DNA of 64,000 nt from GCA-002733465 sp039969155. Lineage in GTDB: Bacteria > Pseudomonadota > Gammaproteobacteria > Enterobacterales > Kangiellaceae. Below the pieces are notes generated by a model. That model was not told the DNA's origin. It saw only the letters and a program-made list of their open reading frames with translations, and searched no databases. This document shows, in pieces, positions 8,726-18,019 of this stretch (its first letter is position 1; each line of letters starts with the position of its first letter). The position numbers and the translations under genes were made by a program. The stretch covers positions 1 through 64,000 of the forward strand of contig JBDVOJ010000090.1 in NCBI GenBank assembly GCA_039969155.1. The letters are read 5' to 3'.

Positions 8726-9442
8726 CTATTTCTTCCAATCTTTTAGTCGAGATTGTAATCTCAGCATGGCTTGGCTATTAATCTGGCTAATTCTAGACTC
8801 GCTAACCCCCATAACTTCGCCTATTTCTTTGAGGTTTAGCTCTTCATCATAATACAGAGCCAATACAAGTTTTTCTCTTTCCGGAAGCGAAGAAATTGCT
8901 CCAGCGAGGGAATTTCTGAAGTCTTCTTTTTGAATGCGTTCGAGCGGTGTTTGGCTACTATCGGACAACCCTTGCGAAAAATAGTCCTCCGTTACCCCCA
9001 TAGCCTCGAAGTCCATCATGTGTCCGTTGCTCACATCCATCAGCATTTGTCGGTATTCGGCTACCTCAACACCGAGCTTTTCAGCAACTTCCGAATCTCG
9101 AGCATCTCGTCCTGTAGTTTGTTCAATTTCTTTAATTACCGAAGCGATACTGCGAGCATTTTTATGCACTGAACGAGGAACCCAATCACCACGTCTTATT
9201 TCGTCAATCATCGAACCGCGGATTCTTATCCCTGCAAAAGTCTCAAAGCTCGCGCCCTTAGTCGCATCAAAATTGCTTCTTGCTTCTAACAAACCAAGCA
9301 TTCCAGCTTGCAACATATCTTCTAATTGCACACTTGAAGGCAATCGAGCCATTAAATGGTGCGCAATTCGCTTTACCAATGGCGCGTAACGCTCGGCGAA
9401 ATCATCGTCCTGAATTTTCTTGTAGGTATCAGCTCCGGTCAC
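8726..9442 (-). CDS. fliA: Flagellar sigma factor FliA (sigma28)
   Basis: 238 residues, normal length, with sigma70-family regions 2, 3 and 4 in order. Region 2 spans YAPLVKRIAHHLMARLP to the RRGDWVPRS stretch, and region 4 has the helix-turn-helix around LKEIGEVMGVSESRISQI. It directs RNA polymerase to late flagellar promoters such as those seen before both flagellin genes and motY, and is held inactive by FlgM (58671-58982). The start is GTG. It lies 44 bases after flhG and ahead of cheY, the usual order in polar flagellates. Confidence 0.97.
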   Translation of the reverse strand: MTGADTYKKIQDDDFAERYAPLVKRIAHHLMARLPSSVQLEDMLQAGMLGLLEARSNFDATKGASFETFAGIRIRGSMIDEIRRGDWVPRSVHKNARSIASVIKEIEQTTGRDARDSEVAEKLGVEVAEYRQMLMDVSNGHMMDFEAMGVTEDYFSQGLSDSSQTPLERIQKEDFRNSLAGAISSLPEREKLVLALYYDEELNLKEIGEVMGVSESRISQINSQAMLRLQSRLKDWKK

Positions 9443-9486
9443 ATCTAGGGCCTTAAATTATTGATATTATTATTTATCTTAAACTA

Positions 9487-10323
9487 CTAAAAGACTAATC
9501 TTTCCATAAAAAACTCTATATTTCCACTGGCATCTTTAGGGATAGGCCATTGTTCCACTTTTTTGGCAAGACTTTTTATTGCTATTGCCGCAGGACTTCG
9601 CGGGAACGCTTCAACGAGAGCTTTCTGCTTTCTTACTGACTTACGTATATTCTCATCAAATGGAACACTGCCAAGGTAATTCAGAGTAACATCGAGAAAT
9701 CGATTGCAAACACCACTTAAATTAGCAAATAGCTCACGACCTTCCTGACTAGTTTGCACCATATTTGCGAGAACGTTGAACCGCACAATCTTATGATCCC
9801 GATTCAAAACCTTCATTAGTGCATAAACATCGGTAATAGAAGTCGGCTCGTCACATACTACAGCGATGATATCTTGGGCCGCTTGAACGAAATTTATCAC
9901 CATATCGGTGATACCGGCGGCGGTGTCGATAATCAAGAAATCGAGGTTTTTGCCAATATCGCTAAATGCTTGAATGATTCCCGCATGTTGCACCGACGAT
10001 AGTTCCGCCATACTTTTTGTTCCGGAAGAAGCAGGTACAATTTGCAGTCCATGGGGACCTTCTATCACAATATCTTGGAGATCACACTCACCATTCAGCA
10101 CATTTGCAAGGTTCTTAGTGACCTTAACTCCCAACATAATATCGACATTGGCTAAACCTAAGTCGGCATCTAGCAACATGACCTTATGCCCAAGTTGGCT
10201 CAGTGCAACTGCCAAGTTGACCGAAACGTTACTCTTTCCTACACCACCTTTTCCACCGGTGACGGCTATAACTTTAACGGGTTTTGATGCTGCGCTTCCG
10301 GCAATATCACTGTACTGGCTCAA
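9487..10323 (-). CDS. flhG: Flagellum number regulator FlhG (FleN), MinD/ParA-like ATPase
   Basis: 278 residues. Deviant Walker A motif GGKGGVGKSN at residues 23-32, Walker A' region FLIIDTAAGI in the middle, and a C-terminal membrane-targeting helix around residues 255-275. FlhG limits flagella to one per pole by restraining FleQ and acting against FlhF. It lies between flhF and fliA as in Pseudomonas and Vibrio. Its presence supports a polar single flagellum. Confidence 0.95.
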   Translation of the reverse strand: MSQYSDIAGSAASKPVKVIAVTGGKGGVGKSNVSVNLAVALSQLGHKVMLLDADLGLANVDIMLGVKVTKNLANVLNGECDLQDIVIEGPHGLQIVPASSGTKSMAELSSVQHAGIIQAFSDIGKNLDFLIIDTAAGITDMVINFVQAAQDIIAVVCDEPTSITDVYALMKVLNRDHKIVRFNVLANMVQTSQEGRELFANLSGVCNRFLDVTLNYLGSVPFDENIRKSVRKQKALVEAFPRSPAAIAIKSLAKKVEQWPIPKDASGNIEFFMERLVF

Positions 10324-10438
10324 TCGAGCTTCTCCTCGTAAAAAACGATTGTATGAACATCAGCCTTATCTTGATGTAAGCTTAGCCCAATTTTAGTTAA
10401 CTTGCTGATAATTCTGAACTTAAATCAACTTAATTCAG

Positions 10439-11797
10439 CTAGCCGAAGTTTACCGCATCCAATGATTGGGCCAACTGCCATTCTTCCGGACTTTCGGCAT
10501 ATTTGTTGGCAAGCCAAACCGCCTTTGAAACCAAATGATGACTTCGTGCTAGCCTTATATCCTCGGGTACTCGCTGTCCATCCGTGGTGAATGCGACCGG
10601 TAAATTATACTTGACCAACAAACTCAAAACTTCTCCCATACTCGCGGCCTCATCAATCTTGGTAATGATCACGCTATACGGAGAGAAAGACTTGAAGAGT
10701 TCGATCGATTGTCGTAAGACTGCGGTTTGATTGGTTGCTGGCATCATCAAGAATCGCTTTATCGGTTTGGTCGACTCTTTTATACTTTCAAGTTGCTGAA
10801 ATATTGCCGTATCTTTCGCAGACATACCAGCGGTATCAATAAGCACCAGCTTTTTATTTTTAAATTGTGTGAGAAGTTCATCCAAGCTCTTAGTTGAACT
10901 CACGCTGGTCATTGGGACGCCAATTAACCGTGCAAAACTAGCCAACTGATGCTGTGCAGATATTCGGTAATTATCAGTCGAAATCAAAGCCACAGAATCG
11001 GTGCCGTGCTTGATGACAAATCGAGCGGCTATTTTGGCGATTGTGGTTGTCTTACCGGCTCCGGTGGGCCCCATAAATGCAAATATCCCTCCGTCACTAA
11101 GAATATTTTGACAATTAACGTGGATCGACTTGGCGAACAGCGCCAGTAGATTTTGCCAGCTGCATTCGGCATCTTGCTGCTTATTGACATTAGGAATCAA
11201 ACTATCCGCAATTTCTCGGGTAACACCAAGGCTCGACAATCGCCGTGCAAGCATTGCTTTTGTCGGCTCTGTTTCTGCAAAACGATCCCACTTCAAGCCC
11301 TTCAACTGCTCTGACATCATTTCACGCATCAGCTTTATTTCTTCTTTCATGGCGGCTAACCCAGGGTCTGTAGTCCACTGCAACTGACGCGGATGGACTT
11401 TCTTGCTGGGCTCGCTGACCGAAGTATTTTGTTCGAAAGAGTTGCCTATATTAGTTACTACTGAATCGCCTGAACTCACCTCACCCGGTAATAGATCAAC
11501 CAATCTTTGGTTCGATTGTTCAGTTTGCATAGAATGATTTTGATTGTCATTGATAGTGGCAGTGTTCCGCTCTCCATTGAGGTGGACTTGGCCGGCATTG
11601 TTATCCTGAGACTGTGAAGATGGCACTTGTTCAAGGCTTTCCGGTAAAAGGTCTTGATCGTAGTCGAGCGCTGCAATCACCTCAACTCCGGTCGCTGTCT
11701 TTTGACTCGATAAAATAGCGGCATCTTCGCCGAACTCTTCCGTAACCTGACGCAGAGCATTTCGCATGTTATTGCTATAAAATCGCCTTATTTTCAT
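10439..11797 (-). CDS. flhF: Flagellar biosynthesis SRP-like GTPase FlhF
   Basis: About 452 residues from the ATG at 11797; an in-frame TTG at 11809 adds four residues but has its ribosome site too close. Residues 1-130 are the hydrophilic B domain beginning MKIRRFYSNNMRNALRQV, as in FlhF. The NG domain has the P-loop FMGPTGAGKTTT near residue 243, an IDTAGM box and an ITKIDEA box. FlhF marks the cell pole as the site of flagellar assembly together with FlhG. It lies between flhA and flhG. Confidence 0.95.
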   Translation of the reverse strand: MKIRRFYSNNMRNALRQVTEEFGEDAAILSSQKTATGVEVIAALDYDQDLLPESLEQVPSSQSQDNNAGQVHLNGERNTATINDNQNHSMQTEQSNQRLVDLLPGEVSSGDSVVTNIGNSFEQNTSVSEPSKKVHPRQLQWTTDPGLAAMKEEIKLMREMMSEQLKGLKWDRFAETEPTKAMLARRLSSLGVTREIADSLIPNVNKQQDAECSWQNLLALFAKSIHVNCQNILSDGGIFAFMGPTGAGKTTTIAKIAARFVIKHGTDSVALISTDNYRISAQHQLASFARLIGVPMTSVSSTKSLDELLTQFKNKKLVLIDTAGMSAKDTAIFQQLESIKESTKPIKRFLMMPATNQTAVLRQSIELFKSFSPYSVIITKIDEAASMGEVLSLLVKYNLPVAFTTDGQRVPEDIRLARSHHLVSKAVWLANKYAESPEEWQLAQSLDAVNFG

Positions 11798-11881
11798 ATT
11801 TCTATCCAATCCTAAACTCGTTAGCTTGATTTTTGTTTAATCCCAAACCCAACCAAATAAACGTTGGTATGTTTATCGACC

Positions 11882-13966
11882 TTACTGGTTGCCAACATTG
11901 GCTATGACCTTAATTTGTTTGTTATCAGGGATCTCTTGATAACTCAACACGTGCAACCCTTTAATTCCAAAGCGAGCGAATTTTGCCAGAGCAGGTCTTA
12001 GGGTTGGAGCGACTAACAGAATCGCCGCTTGTCCTGCCGCTTCTTGCTGTTCAACAATTTGCTTTAGTGAAACCTGAATACGCTCAGCTAAACCAGGCTC
12101 AATTCCGACCGCATCTTCAGAACCAACAGCGACTGATTGCTGTAAGATTTGCTCCAACTCAGGAGCTAAGGTGACCACTGGAATTTCGTCTTGCAGACCA
12201 ACAATATTCTGCACAATCAAGCGGCTTAATGACACTCTAACTGCTGCAGTTAGTACCGCAGGATCTTGGCTACGACTTGCAAACTCTGCCAGAGTTTCGG
12301 CAATAGTTCTTAAGTCCCGAACCGGAACTTGTTCTAACAATAAATTTTGTAAAACCTTCACTAAAGTTCCTAAAGAGACCACATCAGGAATAAGAGTCTC
12401 CGCAAGCTTCGGTGCACTTTTGGCCAATGCTTTGAGCATTTGCTCTGCTTCTTCGTGACCAAATAAGTCCGCTGCATGAGATTGTAAAAGGTGACTTAAG
12501 TGAGTTGCGATAACGGTACTTGCATCAACCACCGTGTAACCCAATGCTTGAGCATTATCTCTTTGAGAAGAGTCAATCCAAACGGCTTCAAGTCCGAAGG
12601 CTGGATCTTTTGCTTCAATTCCTTCTAATTTTCCAAACACCTGTCCAGGATTAATCGCTAGTTCTTTATCTGGATAAACTTCAGCATCTCCAACGGTTGC
12701 ACCTTGAATGGCTATTCGATAAGCATTAGGAGAGAGATCGAGATTGTCTCTAATGTGAACCGAGGAAACTAAAAATCCTAATTCTTGCGAGACCTTTTTT
12801 CGGACGCCTTTAATTCGCCCCATTAATTTGCCATCTTGAGCGGGGTCGACCATTGGAATCAAACGGTAGCCGACTTCTAGCCCAACTTGATCGACTGGAG
12901 GAACATCATCCCAACTCAACTCTTTTACGACTGGCTCTTCGACCGGTTGTCGTTGCGCAGCTTGTTCTAACTCGACTTTGGTGTTCTCATGTTTTTGCCT
13001 AACTAAGTAGCCTCCACCTGCACATACAGTGCTAAGCACCAAGAATGGGATATGTGGCATTCCCGGGATGATCCCCATAATAAAAAGAACGCCGGCAGTG
13101 ACAAACAAAACGGTTGGGTTCATCACCAACTGAGTCACTAACATATCTCCCATGTTGTGAGCACTGTTTTGTCTGGTGACCATAATTGCCGCTGAGGTTG
13201 AAAGCAACAGCGCAGGTACTTGTGCGACTAATCCATCACCAATAGTTAAGAGTGCGTAATACTGCATTGCGGTTGAGAAATCTAAACCGTGTTGACCCAT
13301 TCCAACCGAAACACCACCAATAATATTGATGAATAAAATCAAAAGACCGGCAACGGCATCACCTCGAACAAACTTTGAGGCACCGTCCATGGAACCATAA
13401 AAGTCGGCCTCCTCTGAAACTTCCTTGCGTCGCTCTCTGGCTTCTTCTTGTGACAATAATCCAGCATTTAAGTCAGCATCAATTGCCATTTGTTTACCCG
13501 GCATGGCGTCTAAGGTAAATCGTGCGCTAACCTCAGAAATTCGTCCGGCACCTTTAGTGACTACAACAAAATTGATGATGACTAGGATTGCGAAAACCAC
13601 CAGCCCCACTGCATAGTTTCCACCAATGACCACAGAACCAAATGATTCGATAACATCACCAGCCGCACCGGGTCCAGTATGACCGTTAATTAAGACTACC
13701 CGCGTCGATGCAACATTCATTGCTAAACGCATTAAAGTAGCGACCAAAAGGATCGTTGGAAATACTGCGAAATCTAACGGTCTTTGGGCATAAACGGTAG
13801 CCAAAACGACTATTAACGCCAATGAAATATTAAAGGTAAATAGAATATCCAGTAAAAAGGTTGGGATCGGCAAAGTCATCATTGCGAGTAATGACAACAA
13901 TAAGATCGGCGTTCCTAATGCAGGAATGCGACTTCGAATTGTATTGGTTGAAATAGCTTCGGCCAT
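11882..13966 (-). CDS. flhA: Flagellar export gate protein FlhA
   Basis: 694 residues from the ATG at 13966 (starting MAEAISTNTIRSRIP); an in-frame TTG at 14017 would add 17 residues and make it longer than usual. The N-terminal half has about eight membrane helices and the conserved cytoplasmic loop GRISEVSARFTLDAMPGKQMAIDADLN that marks this family. The C-terminal half is the soluble domain that docks chaperone-substrate complexes such as FliS with flagellin. Together with FlhB, FliP, FliQ and FliR it forms the type III export gate. A sigma54-type site lies upstream at 14061-14076. Confidence 0.96.
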   Translation of the reverse strand: MAEAISTNTIRSRIPALGTPILLLSLLAMMTLPIPTFLLDILFTFNISLALIVVLATVYAQRPLDFAVFPTILLVATLMRLAMNVASTRVVLINGHTGPGAAGDVIESFGSVVIGGNYAVGLVVFAILVIINFVVVTKGAGRISEVSARFTLDAMPGKQMAIDADLNAGLLSQEEARERRKEVSEEADFYGSMDGASKFVRGDAVAGLLILFINIIGGVSVGMGQHGLDFSTAMQYYALLTIGDGLVAQVPALLLSTSAAIMVTRQNSAHNMGDMLVTQLVMNPTVLFVTAGVLFIMGIIPGMPHIPFLVLSTVCAGGGYLVRQKHENTKVELEQAAQRQPVEEPVVKELSWDDVPPVDQVGLEVGYRLIPMVDPAQDGKLMGRIKGVRKKVSQELGFLVSSVHIRDNLDLSPNAYRIAIQGATVGDAEVYPDKELAINPGQVFGKLEGIEAKDPAFGLEAVWIDSSQRDNAQALGYTVVDASTVIATHLSHLLQSHAADLFGHEEAEQMLKALAKSAPKLAETLIPDVVSLGTLVKVLQNLLLEQVPVRDLRTIAETLAEFASRSQDPAVLTAAVRVSLSRLIVQNIVGLQDEIPVVTLAPELEQILQQSVAVGSEDAVGIEPGLAERIQVSLKQIVEQQEAAGQAAILLVAPTLRPALAKFARFGIKGLHVLSYQEIPDNKQIKVIANVGNQ

Positions 13967-14060
13967 TGATACCATTCTTGTTATGTTGTTTATGTAAGCG
14001 GCAGAGTGCTTAAACAATAAACGTCAAAAAACTAACGGATTGTTCGATTTAATAGGAAAT

Positions 14061-14076
14061 TGCAAGAATCGAGCCT
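14061..14076 (-). promoter_or_regulatory. Sigma54 promoter of flhA
   Basis: Minus-strand sequence AGGCTCGATTCTTGCA has GG and GC separated by 10 bases, the defining -24/-12 geometry, with a good TTGCA at -12. It lies about 95 bases before the flhA ATG at 13966 in the flhB-flhA gap. Confidence 0.7.
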
Positions 14077-14123
14077 AAAATTAGTTTTAGCTCAAAAGAA
14101 TGGAAAATTTTTCAATTCATTGT

Positions 14124-15251
14124 TTAAAATTGAAATTCATCTGGGATGTCGAGGTCTTTTATATCCTCGGGTCTGGGACCCTGCCCTTGCTTGAAGCTTT
14201 TCAGTTGAAAAACAAATGCAAGTACTTGAGCAACCGATAAATAGAGTCCTTGAGGAACTTCTTCATCGATTTCTGTGGTGTAAAATAGCGCTCTAGCAAG
14301 CGGCGGCATCCTCATGATATGAACGTCATTGGCATTGGCAACTTTTCTAATTTGCAACGCTATCAAATCGGCTCCTTTAGCAACAACAATAGGTGCTCCA
14401 GATTTCATCACATCGTATTTAAGGGCGACGGAAAAATGCTCGGGGTTAGTCACAACGACATCCGCCTCAGGAACAGCTTCCATCATCCGCTGTTGAGAAA
14501 TCTCTCGTTGTTTTTGCCTTACTTTGCCTTTAACCTCTGGGCGACCTTCTGTCTCCTTAAATTCATCCTTAACCTCCTGTTTAGACATTTTCAGTTCTTT
14601 GGCGTGGTTCCAGATTTGATAAGGTACATCTATTAAAGCGATCAAAATTAGCGATAAGGAAAGAAAGAAAAAGCTACTGGCAACAATATCCATCGCTGAA
14701 GCAATTCCCGATTCAACATTCCCTTGGCCTAATTCAGTTAACGATGGAAACGCAACGGTCATGACAAGATATCCAACTAGAAATACTACTGAGATTTTAG
14801 CTAACGCTTTGACCAATTCAATCAAAGCATGCAACCCAAACATTCGCTTTAATCCCTTTCCAATCGACATTCTATTGGCTTTTGGGGCAATAGCCTTGGT
14901 ACTAAAAGATAACCCTCCTAGTGCTAGTGGAGAAATTAAGCCGATAAAAAACAAAACAAGAAAAAAAGGTAAAACAGCCAATGCGGCTTCGCCGACTAAT
15001 TCCTGTAAACTGGAGAGCATTTGTTTTGGGTTAAATATAAATCGCCGGTCTGGAGAAAATGCTTTACGCGCGATATTCGCGATATCCGAGCCTGCTGAAG
15101 ACGAAAAACTATACAATGCGGTTGCCGCCGCCATTAATAACAGAGCGGTCGTTAGCTCTTTGGAACGAGCTATTTGCCCTTTTTCACGCGCCTCTTTCAG
15201 GCGCTTGGGGGTCGCCGCTTCTTCGCGTTCGCCGGCATCATTTTTAGCCAT
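14124..15251 (-). CDS. flhB: Flagellar export apparatus protein FlhB
   Basis: 375 residues: a hydrophilic N-terminus (EEATPKRLKEAREKGQIARS is diagnostic), four membrane helices (about 33-50, 88-110, 150-170, 188-210) and a cytoplasmic C-domain. FlhB cleaves itself between Asn and Pro of an NPTH motif to switch export from hook to filament proteins. Here the site reads NPEH (N269-H272), keeping Asn, Pro and His but replacing Thr. It is last in the fliL-M-N-O-P-Q-R-flhB operon, 18 bases after fliR. Confidence 0.96.
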   Translation of the reverse strand: MAKNDAGEREEAATPKRLKEAREKGQIARSKELTTALLLMAAATALYSFSSSAGSDIANIARKAFSPDRRFIFNPKQMLSSLQELVGEAALAVLPFFLVLFFIGLISPLALGGLSFSTKAIAPKANRMSIGKGLKRMFGLHALIELVKALAKISVVFLVGYLVMTVAFPSLTELGQGNVESGIASAMDIVASSFFFLSLSLILIALIDVPYQIWNHAKELKMSKQEVKDEFKETEGRPEVKGKVRQKQREISQQRMMEAVPEADVVVTNPEHFSVALKYDVMKSGAPIVVAKGADLIALQIRKVANANDVHIMRMPPLARALFYTTEIDEEVPQGLYLSVAQVLAFVFQLKSFKQGQGPRPEDIKDLDIPDEFQF

Positions 15252-15269
15252 AAATGCCCCCTAAGAAAT

Positions 15270-16049
15270 TTAACATTCCAAATTAACCATCTCACACATC
15301 AACCCATTTGCTCGTACAAGCTGATTTTCAAAGTGAGGTAAAAAGTAAACTAAGCTTAGCCATACCAAAATTAACCCGGTCACCATAGTCAAAGGAAATC
15401 CAACAGCGAACACATTGATCTGAGGAGCGGCTCTGGTCATTACCCCAAATGAAATATTGACTATCAGTAACGACGCAATTGCAACAAGTGACATCAATAG
15501 AGCGGCTGCAAACATCCACTCGGCCCAATTCACCAGTTGAATAAACAACTCAGAAATATTCTGTGAGGAACCGATGGGAAAAGAAGTAAAACTTTCTACT
15601 ACTAGCCGAATCATGACTAAGTGACCATCGACTGCAAGAAATAACAACGTGGTTAGCATTAGAAAAAACTGTCCTAACGCTGGTACGCTGTTACCATTAG
15701 CCGGATCGACTAAAGAGGCAAACCCGAGTCCAGACTGCATTGCAATTATTTGCGAACCAATAACGAAAGTCTCTAGCATCAATCTAGAAACAAAACCTAA
15801 AGCAATTCCAATTAAAGTTTGTTCAGCGACCAGTAAGAAACCTTCGAGAGCAAATAATTTAACGCCTTCAGTCGCGGGGATCACTGGCACAACGATGACA
15901 GTGATAGCCAATGCCAATAACATTCGAAACCGGGCCGGAAAATTACGCGAACCGACAACGCTCAACACCATCAAGAAACCAGATAGCCGAGCGAAAGGCA
16001 AAATATACATTGCCATTACATTAAGGATTTGCTCAGCTTCGATATTCAT
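15270..16049 (-). CDS. fliR: Flagellar export apparatus protein FliR
   Basis: 259 residues with about six hydrophobic segments and the conserved central stretch GLGFASLVDPANGNSVPALGQF. FliR joins FliP and FliQ in the helical core of the export channel in the MS ring. The length is typical. It starts 24 bases after fliQ. Confidence 0.95.
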   Translation of the reverse strand: MNIEAEQILNVMAMYILPFARLSGFLMVLSVVGSRNFPARFRMLLALAITVIVVPVIPATEGVKLFALEGFLLVAEQTLIGIALGFVSRLMLETFVIGSQIIAMQSGLGFASLVDPANGNSVPALGQFFLMLTTLLFLAVDGHLVMIRLVVESFTSFPIGSSQNISELFIQLVNWAEWMFAAALLMSLVAIASLLIVNISFGVMTRAAPQINVFAVGFPLTMVTGLILVWLSLVYFLPHFENQLVRANGLMCEMVNLEC

Positions 16050-16073
16050 CGTTGAATTTAGCTTTCATGATGT

Positions 16074-16343
16074 TCAACCGATCAACTCTGGAATGGATAA
16101 ATACAATTCTGTGGTAAATCCTATCAGTGTAGAGAATACCCAGTTAGCTAGAAACATCATCGCACCTAGGGTGACTAACAACCGAGGTAAAAAGGAAAGT
16201 GTTTGCTCATTAATACTGGTAGCTGCTTGAAAAATAGCTACCAGAAGACCAACAATCAAACCGGGAACTACGATGGCAGCCACCAATAATATGATGACAT
16301 ACAATGCGCCTCTAAAAACTTCTACTGCGACCTCGGGACTCAT
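16074..16343 (-). CDS. fliQ: Flagellar export apparatus protein FliQ
   Basis: 89 residues, two membrane helices (about 15-38 and 50-75) with the conserved segment GLIVGLLVAIFQAATSINEQ. It is part of the FliP5Q4R1 export pore. It follows fliP by 13 bases in the standard order. Confidence 0.96.
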   Translation of the reverse strand: MSPEVAVEVFRGALYVIILLVAAIVVPGLIVGLLVAIFQAATSINEQTLSFLPRLLVTLGAMMFLANWVFSTLIGFTTELYLSIPELIG

Positions 16344-16356
16344 GATTTCCCCCTAG

Positions 16357-17106
16357 CTAAGTAAAACTATTTGCAAGCGTCCCTACGACCAACGCCCAAC
16401 CATCTATCAAAACGAAAAGCATAATCTTAAAGGGAAGTGAAATAATTAGTGGTGACAGCATCATCATTCCCATAGCCATCAATATGCTGGCAATCACCAA
16501 GTCTATAATCAAGAAAGGTATAAATAACAAGAAGCCAATCTGAAAAGCTGTTTTGAGTTCGCTAATAATAAAAGAAGGTACCAGCACTTTAAACGGAGGC
16601 AATTCTCCCTCCTCTAACGCTTCTGTACCAGACAAATCCATGAATAAGATCAAGTCGCTTTCTCTGATTTGACCAAACATAAATTCCGCGAATGGTTGTT
16701 GCGCAGCCTCCAAAGCTTGGGTAGAAGTTAGGGACTCTTCTAAATAGGGTTGAACAGCTTCTTGGTTTACTCGTTCGATAACTGGCGACATAATAAAAAA
16801 GCTGAGGAACAAACTTAGTCCTATTAGAATTTGATTGGATGGTGTTTGTTGCATACCAAGCGCCTGCCGCAAAATAGCAAAAACAACGGTCACTCTGATA
16901 AATGAAGTCATCATCATGACAATAGCTGGCAGGAATGTCAGCATTGTCATTAGACCTAGAATCTGTAAAGTTACACTGTATTCTTGGTTGCCTGAATCGT
17001 TGGTCTCAACGGATAAAACAGGAATTCCAGGGTCAGCGAGCGCAGTTTGACTTACAGTTAATATGAATGGAACAAATAAAAACTTAGCCCATTTTAGCGA
17101 CTTCAT
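16357..17106 (-). CDS. fliP: Flagellar export apparatus protein FliP
   Basis: 249 residues. A cleavable signal peptide ends near residue 24 (SQTALA), followed by four membrane helices. Family signatures are MMTSFIRVTVVFAILRQALG, the NQILIGLSLFLSFF stretch and SPLIISLPFKIMLFVLIDGW near the end. FliP forms the pentameric entrance of the export pore, assembled with FliO's help. The start is 4 bases after the fliO stop. Confidence 0.96.
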   Translation of the reverse strand: MKSLKWAKFLFVPFILTVSQTALADPGIPVLSVETNDSGNQEYSVTLQILGLMTMLTFLPAIVMMMTSFIRVTVVFAILRQALGMQQTPSNQILIGLSLFLSFFIMSPVIERVNQEAVQPYLEESLTSTQALEAAQQPFAEFMFGQIRESDLILFMDLSGTEALEEGELPPFKVLVPSFIISELKTAFQIGFLLFIPFLIIDLVIASILMAMGMMMLSPLIISLPFKIMLFVLIDGWALVVGTLANSFT

Positions 17107-17110
17107 AGGA

Positions 17111-17644
17111 TCAACCAGCCAACTTATTTACATCATTTGATGTACTTGGTAAACCGACTGACTTGCGCACAATATTACTTAAAACGGATTTGAAATCAGG
17201 GGCTTTCTCGGACTCATTTAATGCGCTTGAGTTTAGAATATCTTCCTCAACAGACTGATTGTCTAAGTCTAACTCGCCCAGCTGACTAATCGAATTAGCC
17301 GTTACTCCTATTAAAAACTTTTGCTGCTGCACTTTTACAATAACTAGCTTTTCCTTGGTGCCAATCATTTGAGTTTCGAGAATTTTTATGTTCTTACTAT
17401 TTGGACTAAAATTAGTGAACCGTTTAAATAAAAACGCTAATCCAAATATAAAAAATAGAATAACTACCAGACCTCCCAACATTGGTAATAAACTATCTGC
17501 TGGAGTTAATTGGAGCTGCTTTTCTTGTGATGATACACTCAAAGAAAATAGTACCATACAACTCGAAAGTAGCGTTTTATGGCAACAAGGTTTAAGTCTT
17601 GGCCGATCCAACGGGTGTCTATTTGAGTTTTTGAATTCGTTCAT
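17111..17644 (-). CDS. fliO: Flagellar biosynthesis protein FliO
   Basis: 177 residues. The N-terminus is followed by a signal-like segment (about 24-38), then one membrane helix (about residues 52-73, LLPMLGGLVVILFFIFGLAFL) and a basic cytoplasmic domain with the family pattern LETQMIGTKEKLVIVKVQQQKFLIGV. It is a chaperone for FliP assembly. The gene overlaps the end of fliN by 26 bases, indicating coupled translation; a start further in is possible. Confidence 0.9.
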   Translation of the reverse strand: MNEFKNSNRHPLDRPRLKPCCHKTLLSSCMVLFSLSVSSQEKQLQLTPADSLLPMLGGLVVILFFIFGLAFLFKRFTNFSPNSKNIKILETQMIGTKEKLVIVKVQQQKFLIGVTANSISQLGELDLDNQSVEEDILNSSALNESEKAPDFKSVLSNIVRKSVGLPSTSNDVNKLAG

Positions 17645-18014
17645 GTGGACTCATTACATCAGTTAAGCGAATTCCATATTTCTCGTTTATTACGACAACT
17701 TCACCATGGGCAATAAGCGTACCATTTACCATGACATCAAGCGGTTCACCCGCGAGTCGATCTAATTCAACCACAGAACCTTGAGTAAGTTGTAGCAAGT
17801 TTCTGATTGGGATCTGCGTTCGCCCCACCTCAAGAGACATAGAAACAGGAATGTCTAAAATAACATCTAATTTTTCATTTTTGATGGTGTTTTCATCAAC
17901 ACTTTCTTCCAGAATTTCAGGCGCTACAGCTTGAGCTTCAGATTCAGCTTGCTCATTCATAGCATCAGCCCAATCGTCTGCCGCGTCATCACCTTGGCCA
18001 TTTTCATCAGACAT
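17619..18014 (-). CDS. fliN: Flagellar motor switch protein FliN
   Basis: 131 residues: an acidic variable N-terminus (about 1-50) and a SpoA (FliMN_C) domain (about 55-131) with ILDIPVSMSLEVGRTQIPIR and the ending LTDVMSPHERIQKL typical of FliN. It forms the C-ring rim with FliM and binds the FliH export complex. It starts 5 bases after fliM. Confidence 0.96.
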   Translation of the reverse strand: MSDENGQGDDAADDWADAMNEQAESEAQAVAPEILEESVDENTIKNEKLDVILDIPVSMSLEVGRTQIPIRNLLQLTQGSVVELDRLAGEPLDVMVNGTLIAHGEVVVINEKYGIRLTDVMSPHERIQKLK

Positions 18015-18019
18015 TTGTT

